A stretch of 64,000 nt of DNA from Diphasiastrum complanatum (GCA_029204225.1 MU832032.1:26513-90512); one strand, 5' to 3'. Positions 32,446 to 43,798 are shown, counted from the stretch's first letter. Program-made: numbers and translations. The notes: a model not told the origin generated them from the letters alone.

Positions 32446-33343
32446 GATGGTTGCCCCTGGAGCTCCTCCTCAGGAAGTCAATCCAATTATTGTTAGAAGA
32501 GCACCTCGTTTGGATCTACTCAAATACAATAGATTAGCAGATCCAGTTAGATTTCTTCAGATCTATGCTTAATCCTGTGAAGTCTATGGCAAAATTTTCC
32601 CTCAAGATAAACTTAAGTTGTTTCCTATGGCCTTAACAAGCACAACACAAGATTGATAATATAATCAAGATGAAACTGGGCATACAGATTGGGAGGTTAT
32701 TAAAAGAGCCCTTATCACGCGATTCAAACCTCGGAAGTTTAAGACCCTTTCCTACTTTTAAGTAAAATTAAAATGGAAAAGCAGAAATGGTTCGAGATTA
32801 CATTGAATGGGGGAAACGCCTCAGATCTGAGTGCAAACCTGAGCTGATTAACAAAAATGCCATGATTATATGATTTTTGTCAGGTTTACCTAAACGAATC
32901 AGACGTGAGTTGAAATGCCATAATGAGTATGCACTCTTGCAAAATGCTATGGACGATGCAATTCGGGAGGAGAATGAAGATTCAGATGATGAGACGAATA
33001 TCAGTATTTTGCCTTATACAACAGGGCAGACTACTACGACATCCACCACTATTGCATCCATGAATGCCAACGCTACTATAGAAATGATGCTCAATGAGTT
33101 CGAGAAACTCGGAAGAACCAGTAGAAACAAATGGAAAAGTTGTAGTCGCAGTTTGATGAGAAGATCAAAGCATTGGAAGATTTCCACGGAAAAGCAAACA
33201 AGGAACTTGAGAAGTTTGCGAAGACTTTTCCTACCAGGGAAAATGTCTGGTGTTCTATTTGTACAGGAAATCACACAGTGAATGAGTGTCCTTAATTGAA
33301 AAAACAAATGGAAATCAGTGTATGCCATTTGTGTAATTCGCCT
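32446..33343 (+). pseudogene. Ty3/gypsy gag (Tat-type), N-terminal part to zinc knuckle
   Basis: Starts MVAPGAPPQEVNP, then a decayed gag core with FPMALTS, DWEVIKRALITRF and KNAMII-FLSGLPKRI, an acidic region, and a knuckle CSICTGNHTVNEC at 33250-33288 followed by a stop. A second knuckle start (VCHLCNSP) runs into the inversion border. Several stops and frame changes. Confidence 0.75.
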
Positions 33344-35557
33344 GTTCTTCAGGTTCACGTTGTGCTTTAGGTAACATAATAACCACATCATCCAATGTAT
33401 ACCATTTAAAATACTCGGGCATATCATGCTGGACTACATCTCTTGTTCCTTTTCGAAAGGACTTGTCTTGGATCTTCGCTTAGCCTTCTTAGCAGGAATT
33501 GATCGTGGAGGTGATGACTTTCGAGAAGATAAACTCTTCCTCGAAGGTGAAGGCTTCCTAGACAATGATGTCTTGCTAGAAATTTGACTTGTAGAATCAT
33601 CCTCGACTTTCCCTTTGCCTTTATTCAGTAAGGGTGGCACATTCGTTGAATCAATCTTTTGAGGAGGATTTTCTCATTTCAGGACCATATTATAATGTTG
33701 CTTGGCTTGTTTCTTCGTCATTGATCCTGTGATCCTGTCTTCCTTTAATATAACTGCTTTAGGCGGTTTTATTGTTGGTTCATCAGGAACATTACGCACT
33801 CCAAATCTGGTTGGATCCATATGATTGAGAATCTGCTCATCCGTAAGTTCTGCATTGCCATCATAAGTCAAGGCATGGCTCACAGGTATGAGATCCTCTT
33901 CAATCAGATCTGGTATAGGTTCCGTTGATATCCAGGCTACATTCAGCACATTAAAGGGAAACGTGATCGGTGTATCCAAAGTTCGATCCAATAAAGAAAT
34001 CTCACTCAAATCTGACTGATTATCTTGTTGACACATATATCTTGTTGTACAATCAATCATTGCAAGTGCTTCATTCTAGTTGATAGTATCTATTTGAGAA
34101 TCGTAATGAACTCCCAAATTTTTCTCTGGACGGTTACAAGTATGATCCGTTGTTGATGAATCATCATCCTCTTTTTGAACCACTGGTTTGATAGTCCAAG
34201 TTGTAGGATCAACTTTGACTGCACGTTCACGATTTTCAAAAGTGATTTTCCCGGTACCCCAGTTATGAATTACTTGCGCAACTCATAACCATGGACGTCC
34301 CAATAGAACTTGGTAGACATTTGGCGCTTCTGGTAATTCCATTACTACGAAAGTAATGATGAACTGTACTCTCGCAATTCTGACAGGTATATCTTCAACC
34401 ATTCCTAGTGGACGAACTGTCGTTTGATCAGCTAGCTTAATGGCAAAAGTCACAGGCTTGATCTTTGTAAGGCCCCATTTTTCACATAGCTTTGTAGAAA
34501 TCAGGTTAACTCCTGAACTGCCATCTATCACTGCTACTTTCTTAGGAAATTGTCTATGTTATATCGGTAGAGTGATATTTTTTTGTTCACTTTCCCAAGC
34601 GGCTCCAACATGGAGTACTTCATTAGATTCTTCAAATTCAACACAAAAAAATGAATCCTGATGAACTTCTGGTTCTACTTGAGCTAACTTTTGCGCTAAG
34701 ACTTCTTTTGCTTTTGGCACCAACTTCAGGAACTCTCCTAATGAAATATTGATCTTGCTAGACAAAATATTCATGAGCAGTTCTGTTTGCGGCGCTTCCG
34801 GTTCAGTCATCCTGAAGGGTTCTTCATGATGATGCAACTGATCATGCATATCTATACGTGAATTTCTTGGTGGCTGCAATGGTGAAGAACGAACTTTGGC
34901 TATTGTTTTAGCAGCTTCAAGCTCCTCTTCTTCTTGCAGATGTTTAATCCACTGCCTCATATCCTGATATCTTCTTTTTTTTGCATGAAGATTGGGATAG
35001 ACTCTAGATGCTGTTGGTATATCGTTCAATGGTATAGAATCAGCAGGTACTGGATCCGATACTGGTTCTTTATGCTTTTGTGCTCTGGTGACCACCATCA
35101 AGGGTGCACTTAATTTATTCTGAGCTACTGGTCTTTGATTTATTGTTATCAAATTTACAGGTGTTGTAGCTGGTGGTGGCTTCGGTCTTGCTAGACAGTT
35201 TTTATAGCAATGCCCATAACCACAGTCATGACAGAATGGGCCACTCTATGATTTTCTCCACATGCAAAGCATCCAAGCGGTGCTCTGGTCCAGTTTCTAG
35301 AGGCTTGTTGTTGCGCGACAAATAAATAGCATGTTGTTTTGAGGATCCACCTTCTTGATCAGTACCTTCTTGATATGTACGATTCTGATTCCATCAAATT
35401 GGCAGGAGGAGCGGGGTGCTTTGGTGGGGCAGGTAAGGCTAAACGCTCCGGGTATCCAAGAGCGGATTGTTGAGGTCTAGTTGCTGGGTTTCCTCCATAC
35501 TATGGTTCTCGATATCTCATTTGGGAATACTGTTGCTGAATTATTCGAGGATTGAAG
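33344..35557 (-). pseudogene. Inverted gag end, protease and pro-RT linker of the Tat-type element
   Basis: Read from 35557 downwards: a Pro/Gln-rich gag end, a CFACGEN knuckle near 35265, a polar linker (35152-34559), and retropepsin (34531-34283) with IDGSSGVNLIS in the place of the usual D-T/S-G-A/S, KLADQTTVRPLG and LLGRPWL. Then an acidic linker (34060-33674) and a Ser/Lys/Arg-rich piece. It is antisense to the gag before it and the RT after it. Stops separate the parts near 34560, 34280 and 33670. Confidence 0.75.
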
Positions 35558-36202
35558 TTGCAAAAAGCAGTCTCATGGTGCCAGACTCAAAAGATGTTTA
35601 CGATGGTCCATCTAGGACACAGCCAATCAATCTTGCTAAACCAGGAGAATCAGAAAAGATTGTACAAGTTGGATCACAATTTAATCTTGAACAGTATCAA
35701 GCAGTCCGCATGTTACTTATTAAGTATCAAGATTGCTTTGCATGGATTATCAAGATCTGAAGGGTATTCCGACATCAGTTATTGAACATACCATACCTTT
35801 AGTACCTGATGCAGTTCCAAGGGTTACAAAGTTCTATCGCTGTAATCCTAATGTTGCGGATCTGATAAAAAAAGAACTTTAGAGATTGCTTGACGTTGAT
35901 TTCATTTACGAGATCGAGCAAACCGAATGGATCTCATCATTGTCATTGTTCCTAAGAAGAATGGGAAATTGATAATCTGCGTGAATCTCAAGGCTTTGAA
36001 CAAAGTGACGAGGAAGGATCACTATCCGTTACCTTTTACTGAAAGCATTTTGGATTGCCTTGCTGGAGCGGAAGCTTATAGTTTCCTAGATGGATTTAGT
36101 GGTTACAACCAGGTTAAGATTGCACCTGCCGATCGTCACAAACCTGCTTTTGCAAAAGAATGGGGCACCTATGCTTACAAAGTAATGTCGTTTGGACTCT
36201 GA
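35558..36202 (+). pseudogene. Ty3/gypsy RT (Tat-type), N-terminal half
   Basis: Starts with the pre-RT segment LMVPDSKDVYDGPSRTQP and YQDCFAW, then IIVIVPKKNGKL, VNLKALNKVTRKDHYPLP and SFLDGFSGYNQV. It ends at KVMSFGL, just before the NA-P-TFQ strand and the catalytic DD motif, so the active site is missing. Frame breaks lie near 35757 and 35920. Confidence 0.8.
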
Positions 36203-36239
36203 AACGCACTTTGCATTTTGCATCTGGTTTTATCGCAAG

Positions 36240-37130
36240 CACCGTTTGAAAAATGGGGACCGAATTATGTTGGTCCTATTCATCCTTCCTTGCAAGAATC
36301 TCAAGCCAGATAGCAACTGATTATATGACCAAGTGAGTTGAAGCCAAAGCTGTCAAAGTTGATGATGCGAAATCTACGGCCAAGTTTATCTATGAAAATA
36401 TTATAATCAGATTTGGATGTCCAATCGAGATTGTCAGTGACCGGGGTACACACTTTGTTAATCAAACAATAAAGTGTTTACTGGAAGATTTTTTTTGTTA
36501 TACACAGATTTAGTACTCCTTACTATCCCAGAGGGAATGGCCAAGCTGAATCTTCCAATAAGATTATCTGCACCATTATGACAAAGACAGTTGAAGCAAG
36601 TCGGTCTGATTGGGAACATAAACTGTATGCAACATTATGGGCATTCAGAACCGCTTACAAAAATAGTACAAATCAAACACCCTTTCAACTGGTTTATGGT
36701 CAAGATGCTGTCATGCCAATTGAACTTTTAATCCCATCTTTACGCATAGCGACAACAGAACAATTAAATGATGATAAGTCTTTACAACTCCGTCATGAAG
36801 CGTTGCACAAATTATGTGAAACCCGATTGATGGCAGTTCATGCATTAGCAGCAGAGAAAGCCTGCCGCAAGGCATGGCACGATCGTCGATTGCACAAAAA
36901 GGATCTGAAAGTAGGAGATCTTGCATTGATGTACAAAACCAAGCTGATCAAGGGAAAATTAAAGTTTACTGGTGAAGGCCCGTATAAAGTGAAGGAAATT
37001 CTGAACTATGGCATAGTAATTCTTGAGCACTTGGATGGAAAACAATTTGATACTCCGGTGAATGGCAGCTGATTACGCAAGTTTTGGCAGCGGGCTCCGC
37101 CAGTTCAGTAAACTTGATCTCAAGCAAAAG
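36240..37130 (+). pseudogene. Ty3/gypsy integrase (Tat-type), core and C-terminus
   Basis: Core with KWGPNYVGPIHPS, ATDYMTKWVEAKAV, RFGCPIEIVSDRGTHF and a broken PRGNGQAES strand near 36530. The C-terminal part 36578-37072 is open for 164 codons (ANNSTNQTPFQLVYGQ-like motif, ARKAWHDRRLHKK region, GDLALMYKTK). RNase H is missing between this and the RT. Frame changes near 36310 and 36500. Confidence 0.8.
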
Positions 37131-37219
37131 TCAGAAAAGTCATCAGCATGAGAAAAAGGAAGAACAATATTTTTGATGGAAAATGACTACACTGTTTTTG
37201 GTCAGATTTGGCCTATACA

Positions 37220-37560
37220 GTATCAAAAACCTTCGCTGAGCTCTCAGACTATACATTCACTTTAGATTTATCTAATTTGAGGTAGGCGAAGGTTCTTGTC
37301 CAGGAAAAATCCATTTTTGGAGCTAGGCGAATGATCAGTAGTATGCCATTTTGGGAACCTTTGCCGAGCACCTTACTCTCATTATGAACCTTCGCCGATA
37401 TGCTAGATGGTCTTAAGATGTCAAAATTAAATTGGCCATAGGTTCAGTTTTTGGAAAAATGTATTTATGACATTACTTGGGCGAAGGTTCATCCTTCGCC
37501 AGCCCTGGAAAATGTTCGCCTGATAGGTTCGGATACCCAGAAACCTTCGCCGAGATTTTT
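37220..37560. repeat. CCTTCGCC motif array, 3' noncoding part of the Tat-type element
   Basis: AACCTTCGC(C/T)GAG or its complement lies at about 37222, 37282, 37324, 37370, 37387, 37480, 37493, 37515 and 37541. At 37480-37500 one forward and one reverse copy form a perfect 8-bp stem with a 5-base loop. Confidence 0.75.
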
Positions 37561-37772
37561 ATAGCCTATTCTCATAGTACTGTACATGCCTGCAAATTTC
37601 GGTTCAGAAATGATCAGCCAAACTAGTATTCAGTGTAATGGACCCACCAAATTCACCTATAAGTCGGCCGAATTCGATTCATTCCTCACTTGTGCTAGTG
37701 AAGCTCTTGCAAAATTTTTCCGTGACCAAAGCCTTCCAAACTTCCTGAACTTACATTTCATTTCTGATCATC

Positions 37773-38555
37773 ATGTCTTCCGCAAATACTTCTCAGTCTC
37801 CGCGTTATACTATCCATCGTGATGTCCCATCTGCAACAGACATCATGGTACTTCCTAGCACAAGCATGTTCACTCAGTGGATGACCCTTGCAGAGCCTCT
37901 GCTGCAATGGGTATTCATGAGAGAGCCTTTTCTAGAGAATCAACATGGATTTCATCACTCTTGCTTTCAGTATGTGGAAGGAAGAGAACAGGGAGCAACA
38001 CACAAGGTGCGCGTCACTGAGGCCACCCCTTTTGCCATAGGTATAGCATCTGGAACACAGGCCTCACCCAATCATAAGCAGGTCAAACAGGCCATAAAGC
38101 CTTACATCGACCTCACCAATGATTTGCACTGGACCAACGACGGATACCTCCTTGATGCCATCACTGAGCCTTCCATATACGCTGCTGCCCAGCTACTGAA
38201 CAACTTCCTGATGGTTGGTAACCTCAGAAAAGACCGCATCACTTCACAGATCCTCCATAGGATAGTTGACTCCCATACCAAGTTAGCCAAAGCCTCTCTT
38301 GAACCATATAACTGGTTCAAGACTATTTCTGGTGAGCTCAAACGAGCTATTAAGAGCAATACTAAGCAGCAGTTCGTTGCTGGTTCTATGTTGTCTCTTC
38401 TAGCCGCCTCTCACTTGGAAAACAAAATTCAAAGAATACCCACTACAAAATTGGTGATAAAAAGTGTCAAAAATGATGAAGTAGTAGGGTGTTGGACAAC
38501 AGCTACCAAATCTACAAAAACAATGAAAAACTGGCAAAAAAATCGACAAAAGTGA
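37773..38555 (+). CDS. Uninterrupted 260-codon extra ORF downstream of integrase in a Tat-type element
   Basis: ATG at 37773 (context CATC-ATG-TCT), stop at 38555. I do not recognise the family. The product is soluble: a Ser/Thr-rich start, aromatic segments (FTQWMTLAEPLLQWVF, HHSCFQYVEG), a central helical part (YAAAQLLNNFLMVGNL, ITSQILHRIVDSHTKLAKA) and a Lys-rich end. No signal peptide or transmembrane segment is seen, so it is not a typical env. Plant Tat and Athila elements are known to carry additional ORFs between pol and the 3' LTR; position suggests this is one. It is open although gag, RT and integrase nearby are all broken. Confidence 0.65.
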   Translation: MSSANTSQSPRYTIHRDVPSATDIMVLPSTSMFTQWMTLAEPLLQWVFMREPFLENQHGFHHSCFQYVEGREQGATHKVRVTEATPFAIGIASGTQASPNHKQVKQAIKPYIDLTNDLHWTNDGYLLDAITEPSIYAAAQLLNNFLMVGNLRKDRITSQILHRIVDSHTKLAKASLEPYNWFKTISGELKRAIKSNTKQQFVAGSMLSLLAASHLENKIQRIPTTKLVIKSVKNDEVVGCWTTATKSTKTMKNWQKNRQK

Positions 38556-38559
38556 TGGG

Positions 38560-38847
38560 TTAGCAGGGCGCTGGACAGTCTGCAAACAAGCTGGACTTAG
38601 GCGCCAAAAATAATTTGCCAATTTTTTTTTTTTGGCCAACAAATTTAGTGGAAGTACTTCTGCTAACTGTCCGCTAAAGCTCTACCAAGGAAAATGCCCT
38701 GATGAGAGCTGGTCCTCCAGACTGTGCTAAATGTTGCTGAAGCAAAGAGATGAAAGTCCTCAACAAATAGAGAAAGAAAAAAAAATCAACAAGGAAAATG
38801 GGCTTCCGATCAAAAAATCAGATCTAAAATTCAACAATCAGGAAAGT
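38560..38847 (-). other. Noncoding stretch, probably copia leader downstream of the PBS
   Basis: It lies on the internal side of the minus-strand PBS at 38859-38848. No gag frame was recognised. A GGGT(T)-GCTGGAC string near 38490 and 38560 is repeated. Confidence 0.4.
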
Positions 38848-38859
38848 GCTCTGATACCA
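38848..38859 (-). promoter_or_regulatory. Copia primer-binding site (tRNA-Met)
   Basis: TGGTATCAGAGC on the minus strand. The LTR lies on the high side, the internal region on the low side. Confidence 0.75.
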
Positions 38860-38861
38860 AG

Positions 38862-39190
38862 TTACAAGCTAAGATTCACTAGCTGTGCTAGAAAGCAGGA
38901 GTTAAGCTAGAAAGCAGGAAGAGAGAATGCTTAAGGAGGCTAAAGAGGAGCAATCATCATAAACTGAATAAAGGAATACAATGTTGCCCTACATATACCC
39001 TCTCCTTGAATCAAATAGAGGATTCAAAAAAGGGAGGGAATAGGATTTGGAGGGAAAATAGTGCGCCCTCCCAATAGGAGGACCCCCACTCTAAATCAAC
39101 GTGACCAAGTCCCAAAAATATGACCAAATAGGGCCCAAGGCCAGTGTATGAATAAAAGGGCCCTTAGGCCTGCTTATGCATAATAACGAA
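38862..39190 (-). repeat. Copia LTR fragment, probable
   Basis: Noncoding sequence ending at the PBS. It includes a duplicated CTAGAAAGCAGGA string. The outer end is approximate, where copia integrase sequence of another element begins near 39230. Confidence 0.5.
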
Positions 39191-39239
39191 TAAAAGAATG
39201 GATGCGACGAATGTAATGAGCCAAAGCCAAGTCCATAAC

Positions 39240-40621
39240 TCTAGAAACAAATACTACATTGGTGGATGGATCATAAACTTTATAAGCTTTATGTTCATCA
39301 GGATAGCCAATGAAAATACATTTATTTGTCCTATGATCTATCTTCTTCCTAAGCTGTTTAGGAATGTGAACAAAGCATACACAACCAAAGATTATTAAAT
39401 GGCTGACACTAGGCTTGTGTCCATGCCAAACTTCATAAAGAGTTTTGTTGTTGACGGCTTTGGTGCTGGATCTGTTCTGTAAGTAACAGCCTGTGGCAAT
39501 AGCTTCTGCCTAGAACTTCGTAGATAGGTGCGCTTGATGTAGCATGGATCTGGCTGAGTTGAGAAGAGTTCAATTATTCCTTCCTACAATCCCGTTCTAT
39601 TGAGGTGAATAAGAAGTGGTGAACTGTCTTCTAATACCATGTCAAGCCATGTAGTCGGACATCTCCATACTCGGTAAACCATTCCTTGCAAGCCATGTGT
39701 TGGGTAGCACCGCTGTCTAGGTACCACCTATCATGGTCTTCATTGCCACTGTTGTAAGCCATTAACAAGTGTGTATCTTGGTCCTTGAATTCTGCCACGT
39801 TGGAGGAGTCTGGCTGTTGTTGTTGTTGCTTCTTTGCCTCATTGTAGATGCGGATACGACACTCCTTGATGTCTGATTGGCTCTCTTGCAATATCTGCAG
39901 AAAAGTTTTTTACACGATCCACTATTCTCAGCTTGAGTATGAGGGTTCTGATGTTGCTGCTACACTTGATTCTTGTCCTTGGAATAGTCTTTTTTCTTGG
40001 TGTATAGGGCCAAGGACTTGTCTTTGATGGACAGGCCGCTGGTCTTTCTTCGCATTTCTTCTTGAAGTAGATGACCGATCACCTTTTAAAGAGTGAGGTC
40101 GGGTTGTGTAGAGATCATCCCCACAAAAGTGTTTATACGACTTTGGAAGAGAAGAAAGCAAGGTCATAACGACATCATCATCTTGAATAACACATCCTAC
40201 AACTGATAACTAAGCCATTAAAGATTTGAAGCTGTTGATGTGAGAAGGGATGGCAGTAGAATCAGACATGTTAAGAGTAAAGAACTTCCTTCTAAGATGC
40301 AATCTAGTGGTTACACCATGAGTCTCATAGAGATTTGATAACAAATCTAATGCAGGTTTTGCATGTGGTAACATGGGATATTAGGGAGTCGGCCAGATTG
40401 AGTGTGATACATGCTAAGGCTTTTTGATCTTTGATCTTCCATGCTTTTGATTGATCACCATCTTCTGGTTTTAGGTCAAAACCTTCTACTACATCCCAAA
40501 GATCTTTATCTATCAACATCATCCGGAGTTTTAACTTCCAGATGTAGAAGTTAGATCCATTGAACTTGTCAATGACTTTAACCTCGTTGGATGATGACGA
40601 AGAGTTACTAATATGAGACAT
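39240..40621 (-). pseudogene. Ty1/copia gag, protease and integrase end
   Basis: gag start MSHISNSSSSSNEVKVIDKF at 40621 (same family as 25101), its later part with LLSSLPKSYKHF near 40150, protease YLDSGATQHMACKEWF near 39700, then a jump to the integrase end (CYLQNRSSTKAVNNKT, VHIPKQLRKK, IGYPDEHKAYK) at 39530-39240. Most of integrase and all of RT are missing. Frame breaks near 40325, 39925 and 39630. Confidence 0.85.
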
Positions 40622-40674
40622 GTTAATAGTAATACAAATAGAACAAACTTAATCTCTCGGTTTATTTGAGCTAC

Positions 40675-40686
40675 GCTCTGATACCA
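40675..40686 (-). promoter_or_regulatory. Copia primer-binding site (tRNA-Met)
   Basis: TGGTATCAGAGC on the minus strand, three bases after the LTR end (CCCCATCA, 40690). The leader from here to gag matches 25038-25100 closely. Confidence 0.85.
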
Positions 40687-40689
40687 ATC

Positions 40690-41030
40690 TGATGGGGCAA
40701 GGGACTATGGAGAATGCAAAAGGAGAAGAGAGCAGGAATATTTGCAGGACAGCTCTCTCGTTGCAATGGGCTGCTAGATGCAAGAATAGTCTAATAGAAT
40801 GTTTATGCTAAGTATAATCACAGCTCAAACGTTCTGTTGTCCAATAGGATCTTATAAATTAATTCATACTCACAAAAACCAAAATGAGTATAGTCCACCG
40901 AAGAGATTAGAAATAGTTTGTGTGTGGTATTACTGAAAATGGATTTAATCAGAAGTTTAGTTCTAAAATAGATTGAAAGAGCAGTATGACAGCGCAAGTT
41001 CCTCAGGCGTCAAAGACAGCCATCGTCTGA
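40690..41030 (-). repeat. Copia 5' LTR, probable
   Basis: Last about 60 bases match the LTR end at 24975-25034. The outer end was not resolved. Confidence 0.55.
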
Positions 41031-41150
41031 TCAGAAACTGAGGAGTAGTAGACGTCCGTGTTCTGATGAGGGTGAGTGAACAATTGTTATCAAACAACAA
41101 TGAAGTACATTCAAATCACAACAAGCATTCATCTACGTTATACACAAGCA

Positions 41151-41175
<25 letters not shown>
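41151..41175. repeat. TG microsatellite
   Basis: About 12 units. Confidence 0.95.
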
Positions 41176-41182
<7 letters not shown>

Positions 41183-41289
41183 TTTCGGAGGATTGCGGGG
41201 TATCAACATATACCAAGCTAATCAGAGATCTACAGTAGTAAATAAGTGTGAGGGAATTGGCATCCTGCGTGTGTAAGTTCAATGATCAC

Positions 41290-41775
41290 ATGGTTAATTG
41301 ATTGATTAGTTGTTAATAAAAGGACTTCTAGGCCAATTAAATCTCTCAAGGCCTAATAGTCAAGTTAGTTGATAAAAGTGGGTTCCCACTTATTTTCAAA
41401 TTCAAATAAGAAGGAAGGTAGGAATTGGCCAATAGCCATTGAGGCCAAGTGCTCTGAAATCCACTATATATAATGCTTTGTAATTCATTTTTTATGCTCA
41501 ATGTCCTTGCTTCCTCTCTTGCTCCTGGATCTCTCATGTGTTATTGCTATATTTATGTTATTTGGTTTTATGTTGGATTGGCATCTTCTTTCAATTTGTG
41601 TGAGAGAAAAGAGAGAGAGAGAGAAAAGTAAGCTTGATCTTGGAGATTAGGGTTAATGGATCTTGGAGTTAATTGCGGAATCATAATAGTATGTGAATCT
41701 GATTGTATGCTTACTCTCATGGGATCGAACTACCGTGTGACATGTTAGAATCTGCTTCATCTCTTGAATGCTACT
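41290..41775 (+). repeat. Tat-type LTR, probable 3' copy
   Basis: Ordered blocks shared with 30640-31200, same orientation. It may be the 3' LTR of the element that starts at 30640. A short duplication with CATGCATGCATCT follows at 41777-41820. Confidence 0.55.
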
Positions 41776-43490
41776 CATGCATGCATCTAATGCAAGTCAT
41801 GCATGCATCTCATTGAAGTAGAGGGAAATGTATGCAAGTCAACATTCTCATCTTAACATTTGGTGTAATTATAGACCCATATGAACTTATCATAATTTCA
41901 CATGGTTTTAATTCTTTGATTATGTTCATTTCTTATGCATGCCATTTTATTAATTGCACAATGGCAAGACTTATCAAAGTTGTTTGCCCCATGGCAAGAC
42001 TTGCGAGGATGCCATATCTCAATTGATCTACCAGTCCCTTGATGGATCATCATTTCTCATGGTCGTAAGATCGTGTGGCCACAAGGGTCGTTCTTGTGGT
42101 CACTAGGACTGTTCTTTTTTGGTCATAAGAACCACCCTACTTTGAGATCTCGTTTTAAAATTCTTGTTCTTTGGTCATGGCTTCTCATTTGAGGCTACAT
42201 ATACACATCATAAATTATGGCTAGTCTTTATCCATTCTTATGTACTTACACATGCCAAGTCAAATTATTATTTTTCAATCAATCTTTACATAGCAAAAAC
42301 ATTCATAAAAATCACATACGGGTCCTATGGCAAGAAAAATCTTCAGCTATGTATGGCTATGTTGCGTTATCATATTTTTTCAATTTGAGATCTTTGGGAG
42401 CCCACCACTATCAGTACAATGATGGTTCAAATATACCCTTCCCGGTTTTGGAGCAGATTGAAAATGTTCAACAGCCCGCAGATTTTAAGAGCAAGATATT
42501 CATGACAATATGTGTTGTGTGACTCTTGTTTAATCTAGTCTAGTCTAGTCTAGTCTAGGATGATGGATGAGCCTTTAAAACAACACACATTATATTATAT
42601 GGAGAGCTGAGCCAAAACCTAAAGCAACCAAAAAAAAAAACGAAGAAAGAAGAAAATATCCGTTTGGTCTCTTTTTCTCTCGCCTTCACTCAATCACTAG
42701 TCCAATGGTTTAGAGTTCTCGAGCTCACCTCCTTCAAACCCATTCTCAACTCACTCCTGACTTCTTCTTCTCTTTCCTTCTCCGGCTTTGCCTGAACGTC
42801 ACTTTCCTTTATTCTGATTCCACATCTGCCTCAATTTCTTCTGAAATACAGTAAATTATTTCTGCATCATCAAACACCCATGCATCTTATCTCGTCTCTG
42901 AGGAGCTGAAACTGAGCTGTGGTGTGTCTTAGCTTAGCTTTGAGCTGCGTCTACTGTGTACTGACACAAAGAGCCCCGAAGAATCATTGCCGCAGTTGGG
43001 TGTGCAGCTCTGCCTCTACAAGCAAGCTTGGAGTTGATCTCTACTTCTTACAACAAGTCTTTCTGTGTTAGCTTTGGAGTTGCGGGAAAAGCAACAAGTC
43101 TGAACGCACATACATCACTCGGTGTTGATCCTGCAGCTGCTTTCTGTTTCCCTCTATCATCAGCGATGCGTTGTGGTAGCGAGTGAGAAATAAGCGTATG
43201 AGCTTCAGGCCGTTGAAGCAGATCAGATTGTAGAAGAGTTTTATCCATCATCTAGCTAGGTTGTTCATTAAGATCCGACGGTGAATTTTAGTTCCGAGCG
43301 AGAGGTGTGATTCTTACAGCATCTGGGCTGCACTAGAAATTGCAATATACAACGTCAGGCACAGAGAGAGGTTCTTGAGCTCCTTTCTTTTGCTCATAAG
43401 GACTAGTTATACTAGAGCTGTATACAGCATCTGTTTAAGCTCGAAAAACATAGCTCTATACTCTAAGAGAGAGCGCGTGGGGAAAAAAAA
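41776..43490 (+). other. Upstream region of the CASPL gene: no other gene seen
   Basis: No domain-bearing frame. A (CTAGT) pentamer run lies at 42534-42558. ATTATATTATATGG near 42588 is the best TATA-like string, about 0.9 kb before the start codon, so either the leader is long or the true promoter is elsewhere. The last 400 bases are CT/GA-rich leader-like sequence. Confidence 0.45.
42534..42558. repeat. CTAGT pentanucleotide repeat, five units
   Basis: Uninterrupted CTAGT units. Confidence 0.9.
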
Positions 43491-43798
43491 ATGAGCAACT
43501 TTGGACACAATATGGATGGCTTTGCACTAAAGCGTGATTATCCCACATCATTTGATGGAGTGGCATCTAACATGGAATCTCCATACGAAGCCAAGGCGCT
43601 TTCCTCAAACGCACGCGCAAGCAGCTCAAGGAGTCGCTGTTCGAGATTCACAGATTTGGTGCTACGCATACTCGCTGTAGTGCTGAGCGTCATTGCCTTT
43701 GCAACAATGGTTTCCGATAGCAAGTCTGCATTGTTGTCAGACGAAGCAGGAAACGTCTTCATACTCAAGCTCAAATACTCCTATTCTGACTCCACAAA
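43491..43798 (+). CDS. CASPL exon 1
   Basis: 102 codons plus two bases; N-terminal tail, membrane segment 1 and first outer loop. The start follows a GGGGAAAAAAAA run. Confidence 0.88.

Larger units (their letters stand above)
30640..41775 (+). mobile_element. Old Ty3/gypsy Tat/Athila-type element with internal inversion and nested copia pieces
   Basis: Parts in order: LTR-like sequence 30640-31200, tRNA-Asp-like PBS near 31243, gag 32446-33343, inverted gag-protease 33343-35557, RT 35558-36202, integrase 36240-37130, noncoding motif-rich stretch, extra ORF 37773-38555, nested minus-strand copia pieces 38560-41030, and an LTR-like copy at 41290-41775. The two LTR-like ends share AATAAAAGGAC-T-AGGCC, TCAAGTTAGT-ATAAA, GGGTTAATGGATC and CTCTCATGGGA-C-AA. 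They are very diverged, so the element is old and the assignment of both to one insertion is an inference. Confidence 0.55.

Noticed and set aside
38102-38359. Minus-strand 85-codon frame
   Set aside because: Lies inside the plus-strand 260-codon ORF and has no domain.
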